NCBI GenBank assembly: GCA_018806915.1
Contig: JAGKQI010000090.1
Coordinates: 2,604,001-2,668,000, forward strand
DNA: 64,000 nucleotides
Reading direction: 5' to 3'
DNA from: Phytophthora colocasiae
Lineage: Eukaryota; Oomycota; Peronosporomycetes; Peronosporales; Peronosporaceae
The translations under genes were made by a program, and so were the position numbers. Shown here in pieces: positions 10,545 to 20,988 of the stretch. The notes beneath the pieces are model-generated. The model was not told the origin of the DNA, did not search any database, and worked only from the letters and a program-made list of their open reading frames with translations. Position 1 is the stretch's first letter. The number at the start of each line of letters is the position of its first letter.

Positions 10545-13034
10545 CTAGTCAAGCTGAGCGCTGAGTTCGTCATCGCGAGCCCCGTCGACGTACTCGCGCA
10601 CCTTTTCGGGGACGTCGTGCAACAGCGTGACCAGCGGCTCCCATGAATTCTCGATGGTCTGGAGACCGGCCCACGAGACGAAGAGCTCCCAGCGGTTTAG
10701 GTCGTGGTTGTAGCGATGGTCGACCAACTTCTCGACTCCCAAGAGCATGCCCTGGCTGGAGACCAATTCCATCAGCTCTGCAGTCGAGTCCAGCTCGGCG
10801 TCGGCGTAGAATTTTAGACGAGAAGCATGCACATCGTACTTTCGTCCAGTCACCAGGTGCTCTATCTCGAAAGAGTGGGTCAGAGCAGCAACCACTCTAA
10901 AGGGGCCGACCCAGTGACCTAACAGCGTGTTGTTCGGCAGCCGTTGATCAATTCTTGACCATAGCACAAAGTCACCGACGTCGAAGTTGACAGGAATGCC
11001 CCTGTGCGATGCCATATCGCGAAGTCGCTGGCGTTCCTTTGCATCTGTCACTTCCTGGTGAATAGTGTGTAGCGATGCGCGAAGCTGATCGACGTAGCCA
11101 CCAATATCGTCAAGGTCGACGACGCGTTCAGCAGTTCGTCCACTACCAGCAGGCACCACAATAGCGTCTAGTGCAGACGATGCTGGCAGTCCCGTGAACA
11201 CCTCCACAGGAGCATGACCAGCAAGAGATGGGACTGGGGTGTGGTTTAAGTTGGCCTGTATAGCAGGTAGAAGATAGGGCCACTCGTGCTGGTCCAGGCC
11301 ATACTCCATGAGCAGCGCTCGGAGTACTTGAAGGACGTCCTTGTTTAGCCTTTCAACCGTCCCGTTCAACCATGGCGAATATACTGGCGTGAAGTGCAGC
11401 TCCATTTTCAATCGCGCTGCGAGATGCTTCACCATTTCGTTGCGAAAGTGCGTGCCCTGGTCGGATTTGAGAATTTGTGGTAGTCCGTACCGTGCATACC
11501 AGAGTGTGAGTGATTCCGCTGCGACGTAGGCAGTTGGTGTAGCGCACGGAAACAATTCACAGAAGTGGGAAATCCCATCCTTCACCACCAGCAGATACTT
11601 CGAGTCGCCAAAACCTTCACCAAGGGACAGGAAGTCCCAGTGCACTACTTCATTTCGCTGCGTCGGTGTCAGCAGCGGGCCATATGGGCGCGGAATCTGG
11701 CGAGGGCCCTTGAAGTGCTTGCAGAGTAGGCACTGTCGGACGAACTTGGCCACTTTATCGTCCAGATTCACGGCGTAGAATCGTTCTTTCAACACCAAGG
11801 CCATTGCATCCTGGCCACGATGGCCTTGCGAACCACAATGAGCGACGACAAAAATTCGGGCGAGCAGATCCTTTGCATTCGTGGGGACCCAGAGGCGGTT
11901 ATCCAAGGTCCCCACACCATCCTCTTCTTCCGAAGCGTGCTGCAACCGAGAGCGCTCACGAGAGGCAGCAAGTTGAGCAACGTGCAGGTCAGCGCGCTTG
12001 GGAAAAATAAACTGCTCGTCCGAAAGAGGACGAAGCGGTGAGATCTCTTCCACCGGGACGATGTGACGACTGCGTGTCTGGACAGCGGCCACAGCAACAA
12101 TCTCGCGGGCATGCCAACGGGACACGATATCTGCCCACACATTCTTCTCGCCAGGAATGTGTTCGATAGTGTAGTGCAGACCACATAGACGCATCGCCCA
12201 GCGTTGCAAGCGGTCCCAGACGTGCTTTTTGAGCTCGACGCTTGGTGCAAAAATGTATGCCAAGTTGGCATGATCGCAGTAGAGGCGGAACCCACGAGGT
12301 CGAAGAAAGAGATATTCGAGATCTTGACAGGCTTTAACAATCGGATAAGCCTCTTTTTCCACCACTGTCCAATTCAACTCGGAATGCTTGAACATGCCGC
12401 CCTTACAGATAATCAGCTCGTGGTGCTGCTCATCAACAGGTAGTGAAGCATTCCAATCGCGAACCTGTGTGACGATAATCGAGTAGCCGGTAGCAGAGGC
12501 ATCTGTGAAGAGGAGCAACTGAGCATCAGGATCGGGGAAAACCAACAGCGCGGAGTCCTTCACCAAGGACACCACAGTCTCAAACGCGACTTGTTCGGCT
12601 GCAGACCACGTTGTAGGCACGTTCAATGCGTTGCGGCTGCGCCGACCGATTCGGGTGCGTTCGTTGTTCAACTTGTCCTGCAGCGGTGCAATCGTTCTCG
12701 TGTAGTCAGGCAGAGAGTCTTGGAGCCAATTTGTGGCACATACAAAGTACTGTAGGTCAGCGACAGTAGCGGGTAGCGGGAGCTCTGTTAGAGCGCTGAC
12801 TCGGGACGGGTCGTGGCGAATACCTTCGCTGGATATTATACGCCCGCACCAGAGGATCTCGAGCTCGAAAAGCGACGACTTTCCGCGATTGAGCTTGAAG
12901 TTGGCCGCACTGACAATCTCGAAAAACGTGCGCAGCGTTTGCAGGAATTCAGCGATGGTAGGCGCAAAGAGGATCACGTCGTCAACCCATACCAACGCCG
13001 AATGTGGGATCAGTGGCGCCAATTTCGCTTGCAC
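10545..13034 (-). pseudogene. Gypsy RT (C-terminal half)-RNase H-integrase-chromodomain
   Basis: The frame is in phase with the upstream protease/RT frame but separated from it by a TAA at 13041-13043. It starts with the RT catalytic region (ALVWVDDVILFAPT, the x-x-D-D box). RNase H follows (LLLFTDASATGYSIIVTQ), then the integrase HHCC finger (HCGSQGHRGQ...CLLCKHFKG) and the integrase core with its D-D-E residues in VVHWDFLSLG, LKSDQGTHFRNE and LNGTVERLNKD. A C-terminal chromodomain is visible (LVDHRYNHDLNRWELFVSWA, then NSWEPL). Such chromodomains steer integration to chromatin. This part has no internal stop. Confidence 0.9.
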
Positions 13035-13040
13035 TTGGCT

Positions 13041-13910
13041 TTAAAAATTCAGTGCTGAGTCCATCGCTCCTTGAGGAACTCGAGTAGGTGTGTACACCCC
13101 ATCCGGTGTGATGAACGAAAAATTCTCCCTACTGTCTTCATGAAGAGGTAGCTGCCAGAAACCTTGGGTGAAGTCAAATCGTGCGAAGAACTTCTTGCCC
13201 TGGAAAGCGTCGGCTTGGGTGGCAGCTGACGGCATAGTGCCGGCAATGGGGACCGTCACGCTGTTAACAGGTCGATAGTCGATCGTTAACCGGAACTTGT
13301 CTTGGGTTCCTGGTTTGCGAACGGGAACCACGGCACATGCCCAGCGTGCCGAGTTATTTTGCTCGATGAGACCATCGTCAACCAATGCCTTTACGTAATT
13401 GCGGATAAACGCTGCCTGTAGCGGCGCGTACTTGCGCGGCGCACTCCGGTGAGGGACTGCATCGTGCCGTAGTGTGACACGAAGCGGTTCGATGTCTGCT
13501 GGCTGGTCCGCACCAACGGCGTCGCGCCAAATATCAGGAAATTCTTCGAGCAGCGCGCGGACGACGCCGACATGCTCTTCCGGCAGCCCATTTCCTACTG
13601 CACAATCAAGCAGTTCATCGAGAGAGTTGATTGGCTGTGGGGCAAAAGGAAGTTCGTCGCCCACAGGAAACTCGTCATTTTCACTATCAAGCGATGCAGG
13701 TTCGGCTAATTGAGCCAGTTGTTCCTCGACGTCAATACCGAGCCCCTTCAGCACGTCACGCCCAAGGAGCAACTCGTCGCCGTCACCGCTCAGAACGAGG
13801 CATGATACAGATCGAAGCGACACCTGGCCGGCCAACGTTGTCAGCTCCAGGTCCAGTAGTAATGCTTGGTTACATATCAGCCTGCGTCCGTCCGCAGTTT
13901 CGGCTTCCAC
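13041..13910 (-). pseudogene. Gypsy protease (C-terminal)-RT (N-terminal) frame
   Basis: It begins with the tail of the aspartic protease domain (LLLGRDVLKGLGIDVEEQL). It then enters the reverse transcriptase fingers and palm (YAPLQAAFIRNYVKALVDDG, FRLTIDYRPVNSVTVP, and FFARFDFTQGFWQLPL carrying the first catalytic Asp). It stops at TAA 13041-13043 inside the RT domain. The next codons stay in phase with the rest of pol, so one nonsense change (probably from CAA) separates the two parts. Confidence 0.88.
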
Positions 13911-14451
13911 GGGCGTTATTTAGTAGGACAGGTGATAGGGTAGGCTGAACCGTACGAAGTGAAGCCACGACGCCTTCTGGAATGATACTTCTGTCCGCAC
14001 CGGTGTCAGAGACGTACGGGACCGTAAGAAGGCCGTTGATGCAGACAGACATAGCACTTCTCTCGTAACGCGCGGCCTTGGATCTCGAGGCACTTGCGCG
14101 GTGCTCCTTGTCTTCGCGGAACTTCTTCAGTGCTTCGACCCGCTGCGCTTCTGTAGCCGTTGGGCAGTCGTTGAGCCAGTGCGCACCCTTGCACACCAGG
14201 CAACCATCACGAGGGGGAGCCCTGGGAGGCGGAGTGGCCGGCGTAGCGGTCCCTGGAGCTCGTGGTGCTGGAGTTGTAGGGCGGGGCGCTGACTTGGGGG
14301 CCGTAGTCCGAGGTGGCTTGCGGTCGGTCTTTGCCGCCTTGGCGTCAGTTTTTCCAGTATGGTCCTGCGACATTCGATGAAAGCGCTGCTGGATTTTCGC
14401 ATGTTCTAATATTAAATCAAAGAGGGCAAACATCGTCTGACTTACAGTCAC
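13870..14451 (-). pseudogene. Gypsy nucleocapsid finger and protease active site
   Basis: A proline-rich stretch leads to a single CCHC zinc knuckle (CLVCKGAHWLNDC), which in the family packages RNA. It is followed by the retropepsin active site VPYVSDTGADRSII. The frame departs from the next one near 13910-13925: the sequence reads LLNNARGSRN where the protease should continue, showing a small deletion. The frame also differs by one base from the gag frame upstream. Confidence 0.85.
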
Positions 14452-15103
14452 GCCTCTCTAATTCAATAAGTCGGTTAATCTGGGCCTTGAGGATGGAAGG
14501 CTGCAGGTTTTCGACCAGAATGCGGCAGCTAGCCTTCATTCTGTTCTTGTAGTTGCCGCCTTCTTTGTCATCCGCTCCCATCAGCCCTTGTAGACCGTTG
14601 TCCTCCACGATTCCATTGAAGTCCTCGTAGTAGCGGAAAATGCGCGCGTCACAGTCATCGATAGTCAAGTCCATCCTTAAGTTTGCATGGAACAGGGACG
14701 AGACGTCGGGTACGAACTCGTTCTTGAGTGTTCGACAGCGTGCCTCCACGACTCCCATGATGTCGGCATCTGTAACCGAGGCAACAGGCTTCTTGAGCAC
14801 GTACGTGGCCAGGTTTTTTAACGTCTGGCGTCTCACAGAGCCCTTTACAGTGGCGACAACGTTCTCATACGTTTCACCGGTAGTAGCACAGCGGTGACGC
14901 ATCTTCTCAGCGTAGCGTTCCCACTCACGGTGCCACTCCACCAGAGCGGCATGCTCCCAGCTGGTCAGCTCTGGTGCCTTGATGACCTCGAATATAGGCT
15001 GGGGGATTGACATCTCCACATCGCCATCGGGATCCACCATGTAGCGTGTCCCCGACATGGTTGACGTTGAAGTTGTCAGAGCCGAACTTAATGCGAACTG
15101 CAC
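14417..15103 (-). pseudogene. Gypsy gag (capsid region)
   Basis: 228 residues from ATG 15103 with capsid-like helical content (WEHAALVEWHREWERYAEKM; RMDLTIDDCDARIFRYYEDF). It ends in RDCKSDDVCPL just where the nucleocapsid frame opens one base away. The overlap (14417-14451) could be a programmed shift or a mutation; the other frame breaks in this element favour mutation. Confidence 0.8.
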
Positions 15104-15283
15104 TTAAGTCCGATGCGAATTTCTGATTCGCACTTAGTCGAAGGAGATCAGTAATGTACTCAACCCAACGACGACGGAGTCTCCTTTTTGGTCGACACGC
15201 GCACCGAAGAAGAACAGCAGTCCGGACAGTCAGCGACGTCCGAGATCAACAAACTCACGCTTCGAAGAGCGCAAAGCTAGCTT

Positions 15284-15566
15284 TGTCGCGGAACCCGGGG
15301 TAATTCCGAAGGAGGAAATTTATTAATGAGCAAAAGCAAAAGGAAACAAACCGAGCGCCTCCGCTAGAGCGCGCTCCTACATGAAGACGAGCGAGAGCGT
15401 GCCAGCACCCACTTGTAATGCAAACTGCATGCCGTCGTCCACTAGTCTGCCACGCCGCAATCCTTGGCACGCGTCCTGCGCTCCGACGTGGTGTTGATTG
15501 GACACCAGCACAAACTTGTGTTGCTGCACTATTCAAGCTTGAACTCTGACCGTCATCACGGCGACA
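15284..15566 (-). repeat. Gypsy 5' LTR
   Basis: 283 bp, followed by target repeat CAACG (15567-15571). It is upstream of gag on the minus strand, so it would carry the element promoter. The parent PH-gene sequence resumes immediately after the target repeat. Confidence 0.95.
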
Positions 15567-17481
15567 CAACGTAAACTGTTTGGACTCGTTTCCAGAGGGA
15601 ATTGGAACTGTCACCGGACGTTTTCTTTAAGTAACCATCTAGTTTGAGAGTTGCGAGAGCTGCTGCTTGTTCAGGTAACGGAGGGAGAAGTGCTAAGAGA
15701 CTGTCATCCGCTGCTAAAGTCGTCCCATAAGCTTCGTCAATAGCTTGTAACAGAGCCAATTCACGTTGAGCATAGCAACTCAACAGTAAATCCAAGTCAG
15801 GAAGCTTTGCAGGATTCCGAACACGATAGAAATCTGCCAGTTTCTCTCGAAATTGTTCCCGTAGTTGTCTCTCGGACTCCGTTTCGCCGCCATTTCCTTC
15901 CTCAAGCTCAGCTCGACGTTGTTCGTTTCGAGCGAGCGCAATTCCACGACGAAAAGCTTCAACCCACTGTTGTTTCTCCTTGGCAGTGGCTGCAGCACAG
16001 AAGAACGTTTTCCCATCCGTTGTCTCCAGTTCCATCGCGTGTTCATACGTTTGCGTTGCTGTTTTCCCGTGCCAATCACCTGCCACTTCAATGTGGAAAT
16101 TACCTAAAGGATTCGTCATAGCACCACCTCCAGGGTTCTTACTGTCGTCATGTGTGACGTAGTATGACAGTTCATTGCAAATGAGCACGCAGTATCTTTT
16201 CCTCATGGACGGGATCTTGTGGCCACGTTTCATGAGATACCCTTCCATCAGAATGGCTTCATCAGGTGCAACTTCAGTGGATGGTTTGACTGGGGAAGCA
16301 CTTTGATGTTCCTCTGCGTATTTGGCAGCAAGTGTAGCACACAACGACGTACATACTGGATCGATCGCGAGTTGACTCTTGTAGACAGTATCAATTTGCT
16401 CCAGCAAAGCACCTTCCCGTCCTTCAAAGGCATTTAGTAAAGAGTTCACATCAGAGACTTTAGACGGGTTGTGCTTCTCGTAGAAGTCTTTAATCCGAGC
16501 ACGAAGCTGTTCCAAAGGACTGCTCGAATCCTTCTTTTCTTCTGTACCTGCTTGAACGTCACTGATACTTGGTTGGCTTGCCACTGCAGCTCTTAGAGCT
16601 TGAGTCCAGTCGTGAATAATCTCCGCAGCATCGGAACGTAGCAAGATAACCCCATTCGTTTGAGTTTCCAAGGGAAACGCCAACGTTTCTGCCAGTTTTG
16701 CAGTAACAGGGTGTACACTAACAATCACATCCGACAGTAAAGCTGTATGGCCACTATGAGCCACAACGCTACTGTCGAAACATTGCCAATGGATACCGTT
16801 GAGAGTGCAAAAGCATTTGCGGTAAGATGGTCCCAACCGGGGGTGTTTCACCGACAAATAACCCTCTCGATAAATAGGTCCACTTGAAGCAGGACGCACA
16901 TTGGGTGGCGATAATGGAGGAAGGAAAGCTGCAAAAGTCCCATCCGAACTCACGTTCGTGTCGTAAGTTGCATCCAAAGACAACAATAGCTGTCGTTCTC
17001 GTCCGGCAAAACTTGACAGTAAAGTTTCCACATCCCCCACGCGTTTCGGGTTATGTCGTTGGTAAAATTCCACCAACTTCTCCTGGAAAGTGGTGGCTTC
17101 AGTGGAAATAACCGGTGGCAATGTCGATGGCGATGGAATCTGTGGCAATATAGATGCAGGCTCCGGTTTCGAGACACTCGACTGTGGTGTTAAAGCGCTT
17201 CTCAACTTCTCCATCCATTTACCTTTCGCTTCAGCTGAAGTTGCCTGAAGTACCAGTAATTCAGTGGTAGAACTGAGTGTTTGCCCTTCCATTTCATGGC
17301 CACCAGACAGGAAAAACTGCAATTCCTGGTCGGATACCGTCGATTTGTTCATCGTTGGGGACGGACTCGGGTAGTCGTGAACTCCAGTGACAACGAAAAC
17401 AGCCAATAGAGCTCCACTTTCAACTCACTATAGATTTGTTAAAAGTTACTTGATGTACGTTTTTGAGAACGAAAGGGTTAA

Positions 17482-18454
17482 CCCTTCAACCCCCATATGT
17501 TGGAGCCACCAACATAATGGGTGTATAGCTCTTGAAAACCTAACCACAGCATCTATACGCATGTTGGAGGCTCCAACATATTCAAATTTAGACTATATTT
17601 TTGTATTGGAAGCAGCTCAATACTAAAAACAAGTGGAAAAAAAGTGAGAAAGAAGTGGCGATGCACAGGGGTAGGTCGAATCGAAAGGAGAAAACCGATA
17701 CAAATGGATAAAGACAGAACATTATCTGATCTGTAACGAAATACGGTGCTGTTTCCTTGCTATGTGCATCATTACTTTGCAAAGCCCTTTCTAATTCGTT
17801 AACAAAGAACATAAATTCCTGTCAATACATTTCCCATTAGATTGTACCCCCTCTAAGCGCATCACTGGCCTTGATTGTTCTCACAAGCAGGGTACATATC
17901 TTGATTTAGATTGATGGGAATAACACTACTAGTGCTGCTACTTTTGAGGAAATTATTTCAAGTGCATTATATTTTACTGTAATCTAGTGACCTTTGCATG
18001 ACTGTCATATACGTCGTCTTCAGTTTGATCGTGCCAGTAAATCCAAGCATGTCCAGCTACAGCCATATTTTTATAATAATACGTAAATACAAAGGTACAT
18101 GCGTGAGGTGAGTAAGCAAGTGATGCGTTCCTTATACACTCTCTTTGTACGACTGAGGCATGCATTTTATGAACTTGTGTTCGTGCAAAAACTTGATTTT
18201 TAATAAAAAGTGCATTTCTGAAGGTTGGATCCTCCATCATACTGGATCGTACTTGGCGATTTTGCCTACATATAGCGCAATATGTTAGAGGTCGCCCGTC
18301 TTTACACGAGAACAGACACTGTAGTTTCCCTACCCCTCCCACCAACAAAATCGTACTTAGAGTAGACATATACAAACATCAAGACTAATTATGTTGGTGG
18401 CTCCAACATAATGATCAAAATATACCCCTCGATTTTTTGACGGGGGTTGAAGGG
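17482..18454. mobile_element. piggyBac-type non-autonomous element (973 bp)
   Basis: It is flanked by TTAA on both sides (17478-17481 and 18455-18458). The terminal inverted repeats are CCCTTCAACCCCC. A 22-bp subterminal inverted repeat, ATGTTGGAGCCACCAACATAAT, lies at 17497-17518 and, inverted, at 18388-18409. A related near-palindrome is at 17561-17579. TTAA targets with C-rich ends are diagnostic of piggyBac. A minus-strand reading frame of 133 residues (17974-18375) holds YCAICRQ and IYWHDQ motifs that might be a worn transposase C-terminus, but this is weak. No transposase core is present, so movement would need a helper. Confidence 0.85.
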
Positions 18455-18458
18455 TTAA

Positions 18459-18858
18459 AGGACCGGTGCGGACCTACAGTAGTGCAGGCGGTTACTATCC
18501 TGCCAATCCATTTTTACTAAAGTTTAGCCAATAGACATCGTTAGACAACTCTGTTTACACCAATGAAACGAACAGAGCAAAACAAAGCGATTGCCGGTCG
18601 GTTTACTGAAATTGGCCAACAATTGACAAAGTAGTGGATTTATTCTGCTTGGTTAGGTGGCGATAATTATACTGCCACAGACATATTTACGGTCTAGTTG
18701 AAGCCTATTAGAACACACTGTGAAAGTTTGAGACAAAGTAAATTAAAATTGATCGAGAAATTGTGTTGTGTCCTTCATACAGAACTTAGCTCGGAAATAA
18801 GTGTCCGTCTCATTTTAATTCACAGTAACCGCCAAAATCTGAAAGGTTAAAAAACCTG
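18459..18858. promoter_or_regulatory. Upstream region of the Crinkler-like gene
   Basis: A 400-bp AT-rich spacer with no gene. Near 18808-18830 the stretch GTCTCATTTTAATTCACAG resembles the oomycete initiator (YTCATTYY), about 30-50 bp before the ATG at 18859. This is a weak match and is offered as the likely start region only. Confidence 0.3.
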
Positions 18859-20871
18859 ATGGCTGTTAATTTGCGGAAGGCAGTGTTTGCAGAAGTCTCT
18901 TGCGCTCTCCCTGCGAATGTCATCGCGCCCGACCTAACGGTTTTTGCGAACAGAGCAGCATTTGCGGCAAAGCAGAAGTTGGAAGTGGATTCTCCGATGG
19001 ATTTGTTCGGTGGATCGAAGAAGGAAGCACTCATTGTGCAAGTGCACCAGCGTCGAGCGGCTATCATTGGAGACGACAGGACGTCATTTACGGGACTGGA
19101 AACAATCGCAGACGCTCTCGGTAAAGACCTCCCATCAGGTTACTTGCACCTACTAGTGAAGCCCCCTTGGCTAGTGCAGCAGCGTCGAGCGGCTATTACC
19201 ATCGATATACCGCAAGTCAACTGGACTATCGCTCCTAAACCGTGCCCTCAGCTCCTCGTTAGAGACGACGATCAACTGATTGAATTGCCACCATCTTACG
19301 TCAGTGGTACCGGAATTGGTCGCCCCCATCAGGCGCTGATCCTCTATCGTCGGCCACCTCTGGTGAAGCAATGGTATGAGATGAACAGGTGTTCAATCCA
19401 AACGTATGCGCGTCTTTGGGTTGTTGGTCCACCTGGAACGGGAAAGTCGTGCGCAGCGTTCGCCTTCGCTTGCTCACTTGATCGATCGCGCTGGGACGTG
19501 ATTTGGATTCATTACTCGCGAATTCAAGAACATTTTAATTGTGTTTGGCTTAAGGGTAATCAGAAAGCTGTTTGTATTGTGAAGGAGAAAGTGATAGAGC
19601 GTGATCTGGCAGCAATCTTGGAATCGACGTCGCAGACAAGGAAAACGATTGTATTCCTGGATGGGTATGTCAATTCATCTGCAGCTATAGAGGCAGCTCA
19701 TCTCAGGTGCCTACGTTGGCATCAAGAAGACGTAAAGCGGCATCGACTAGTGTGTGTTTGCTCGATGGTTACTATCGGAAAAGAATATCGACCAGAACTC
19801 TACGATCGGATTCCGGCGAATGTGGATGTGCAGACGAGCGAATTGAAGCATGCATGGCAGGCAGTCGACCGGCCAGTCAAGACGCAGATGCTCTTCAAAC
19901 TGACATCGTGGCGCTTTGAGGATTACAAGAAGGCAATCTTGAACCAAAAGGTTTTTGAGAGTGTAATGCGCAAGTTTCCAGCGTACTCAAAACAAGATGA
20001 TCCAGTCAAGGAAACCAATAAGAGAATCCAGTTGCTGCGAGCAAAGTACTTCATCGCCGGTGGAAATGCTAGACACATGTTCGAAGCTTCAACAGCTATG
20101 GCGATTGAAGAACTTGACAACGCGATCCCGAAAGCACCAGACTTGGTACCTTACCTTCGAGGCTACGTTGGCGACTCATTATCACCAAATTATGGTGCTG
20201 TCAGCCTTTTACTTGCTCGGTATGAGAGTTCCGACGTTCGATTGGTGAGCGAATACGTCGTGCGTCACTTTGCAACGGTGATGGGTCCGCATCTAGTAGA
20301 GAATTTCGCGAGGGCTTGCAACGTCATAGATGGTTTTATCCTCGAAGCTTGGTTTTTTGCTCAGCTCAGCCATAATGGTCTAACGTGGAGCGTGTATGTG
20401 GAATCGACATTACAATGTGGCGAATGGAAGAGATCAAGCATCGTATTTTTCGATCCAGAGAAGTATCCGATTGGTATTTCATTGGATGTTCCGAAGTGGA
20501 TGGCTCCAGTCAAGTGGAACCAAGGTGGATACGACGCTGTTTTTATCGACAAAGCAGCACAACTTGTCCGGTTTGTTCAAGTGACGCGTGCTGAGTGCCA
20601 TACGTTTAATGAGACATACTTCATCGACCTCTTGAACAAACTCGTCGCTGGCGATCTGGAGAAAGTTGCTACGTTTGAAATGTGTTTTGTCGTCCCAATG
20701 GCTAGGCTGGAAACGTTCAGGTTACCAGTGAGCACGGAAGACTTCAAGAAGATCGTTGTGGGAGTTACTTCGTCGCCATCGCGAGCTACTCGGAGTTATC
20801 CCGATCAAACATTCAAAGCTTCCAGTACAAAAGTCATTGCCATCGGAGTTGAGTGCCCAGCATTTTTTTAG
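18859..20871 (+). CDS. Crinkler-like protein: P-loop ATPase + REase-type nuclease
   Basis: A 670-residue protein. The N-terminal part carries the header-end pattern of Crinkler (CRN) proteins (DLTVFANRAAFAAKQKLEVD, FGGSKKEALIVQV, LHLLVKPP) but lacks the usual upstream LFLAK-type ubiquitin-like segment and has no signal peptide. A Walker A motif GPPGTGKS sits near residue 190, with FLDGY as a possible Walker B further on. Near the C-terminus (about residues 555-590) YDAVFID...VRFVQVTRAE fits the PD-(D/E)XK core described for CRN and RHS proteins. In the family these proteins act in nuclei, in oomycetes often those of the host plant. Because the N-terminal targeting part is missing, this copy may be an endogenous or truncated family member. 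The ORF itself is uninterrupted. Confidence 0.7.
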   Translation: MAVNLRKAVFAEVSCALPANVIAPDLTVFANRAAFAAKQKLEVDSPMDLFGGSKKEALIVQVHQRRAAIIGDDRTSFTGLETIADALGKDLPSGYLHLLVKPPWLVQQRRAAITIDIPQVNWTIAPKPCPQLLVRDDDQLIELPPSYVSGTGIGRPHQALILYRRPPLVKQWYEMNRCSIQTYARLWVVGPPGTGKSCAAFAFACSLDRSRWDVIWIHYSRIQEHFNCVWLKGNQKAVCIVKEKVIERDLAAILESTSQTRKTIVFLDGYVNSSAAIEAAHLRCLRWHQEDVKRHRLVCVCSMVTIGKEYRPELYDRIPANVDVQTSELKHAWQAVDRPVKTQMLFKLTSWRFEDYKKAILNQKVFESVMRKFPAYSKQDDPVKETNKRIQLLRAKYFIAGGNARHMFEASTAMAIEELDNAIPKAPDLVPYLRGYVGDSLSPNYGAVSLLLARYESSDVRLVSEYVVRHFATVMGPHLVENFARACNVIDGFILEAWFFAQLSHNGLTWSVYVESTLQCGEWKRSSIVFFDPEKYPIGISLDVPKWMAPVKWNQGGYDAVFIDKAAQLVRFVQVTRAECHTFNETYFIDLLNKLVAGDLEKVATFEMCFVVPMARLETFRLPVSTEDFKKIVVGVTSSPSRATRSYPDQTFKASSTKVIAIGVECPAFF

Positions 20872-20988
20872 CTAATCAGATCACACCAATGGAATTATTT
20901 TTATTTCTAAAAAATGTGAGTTCATCTTGTGTTCCGTAAGAGATAATGCACTAAACTTCAGAAAGGTTATCAATGTCTGTGTATTTCT

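Larger units (their letters stand above)
10222..15566 (-). mobile_element. Ty3/Gypsy LTR retrotransposon with chromodomain
   Basis: A 5,345-bp element with 283-bp LTRs (TG...CA) differing at two positions, flanked by the 5-bp target duplication CAACG (10217-10221 and 15567-15571). Coding order on the minus strand is gag, zinc knuckle, protease, reverse transcriptase, RNase H, integrase, chromodomain, that is, a chromovirus. It sits inside the seventh PH module of the duplicated PH gene; the uninterrupted sequence is preserved at 24204-24208 of the parent copy. The coding region is defective: frame changes lie between gag and the zinc knuckle and within the protease region, and there is an in-frame TAA in the reverse transcriptase. 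Confidence 0.95.
8502..17420 (-). pseudogene. Partial duplicate of the multi-PH gene, split by Gypsy
   Basis: Sequence 8502-17420 repeats 22489-26057 in the same orientation. Once the retrotransposon plus one target repeat (5,350 bp) is removed, both copies are exactly 3,569 bp. The copy holds the middle of the large PH-domain protein (from the degenerate fourth PH-like module to the tenth) and lacks both the start and the end. Amino-acid differences are sparse (for example QVVQAALD against QVVRAALD), so the duplication is recent. The frame is still open in both halves. No start codon, promoter or C-terminus came with it. It is best read as a truncated gene duplicate, although a shortened fusion transcript cannot be excluded. 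Confidence 0.88.

Noticed and set aside
11353..12443. Alternative frames within Gypsy integrase and RNase H
   Set aside because: The main minus-strand frame holds all the catalytic motifs; the others are shadows.
15807..16162. Plus-strand frames inside the duplicated PH segment, repeated at 24444-24799
   Set aside because: Their presence in both copies only reflects the duplication; the minus-strand PH reading explains the sequence.
17974..18375. 133-residue minus-strand frame as a real gene
   Set aside because: It lies wholly inside a TTAA-bounded element and shows only weak cysteine motifs; it is noted as a possible transposase relic only.
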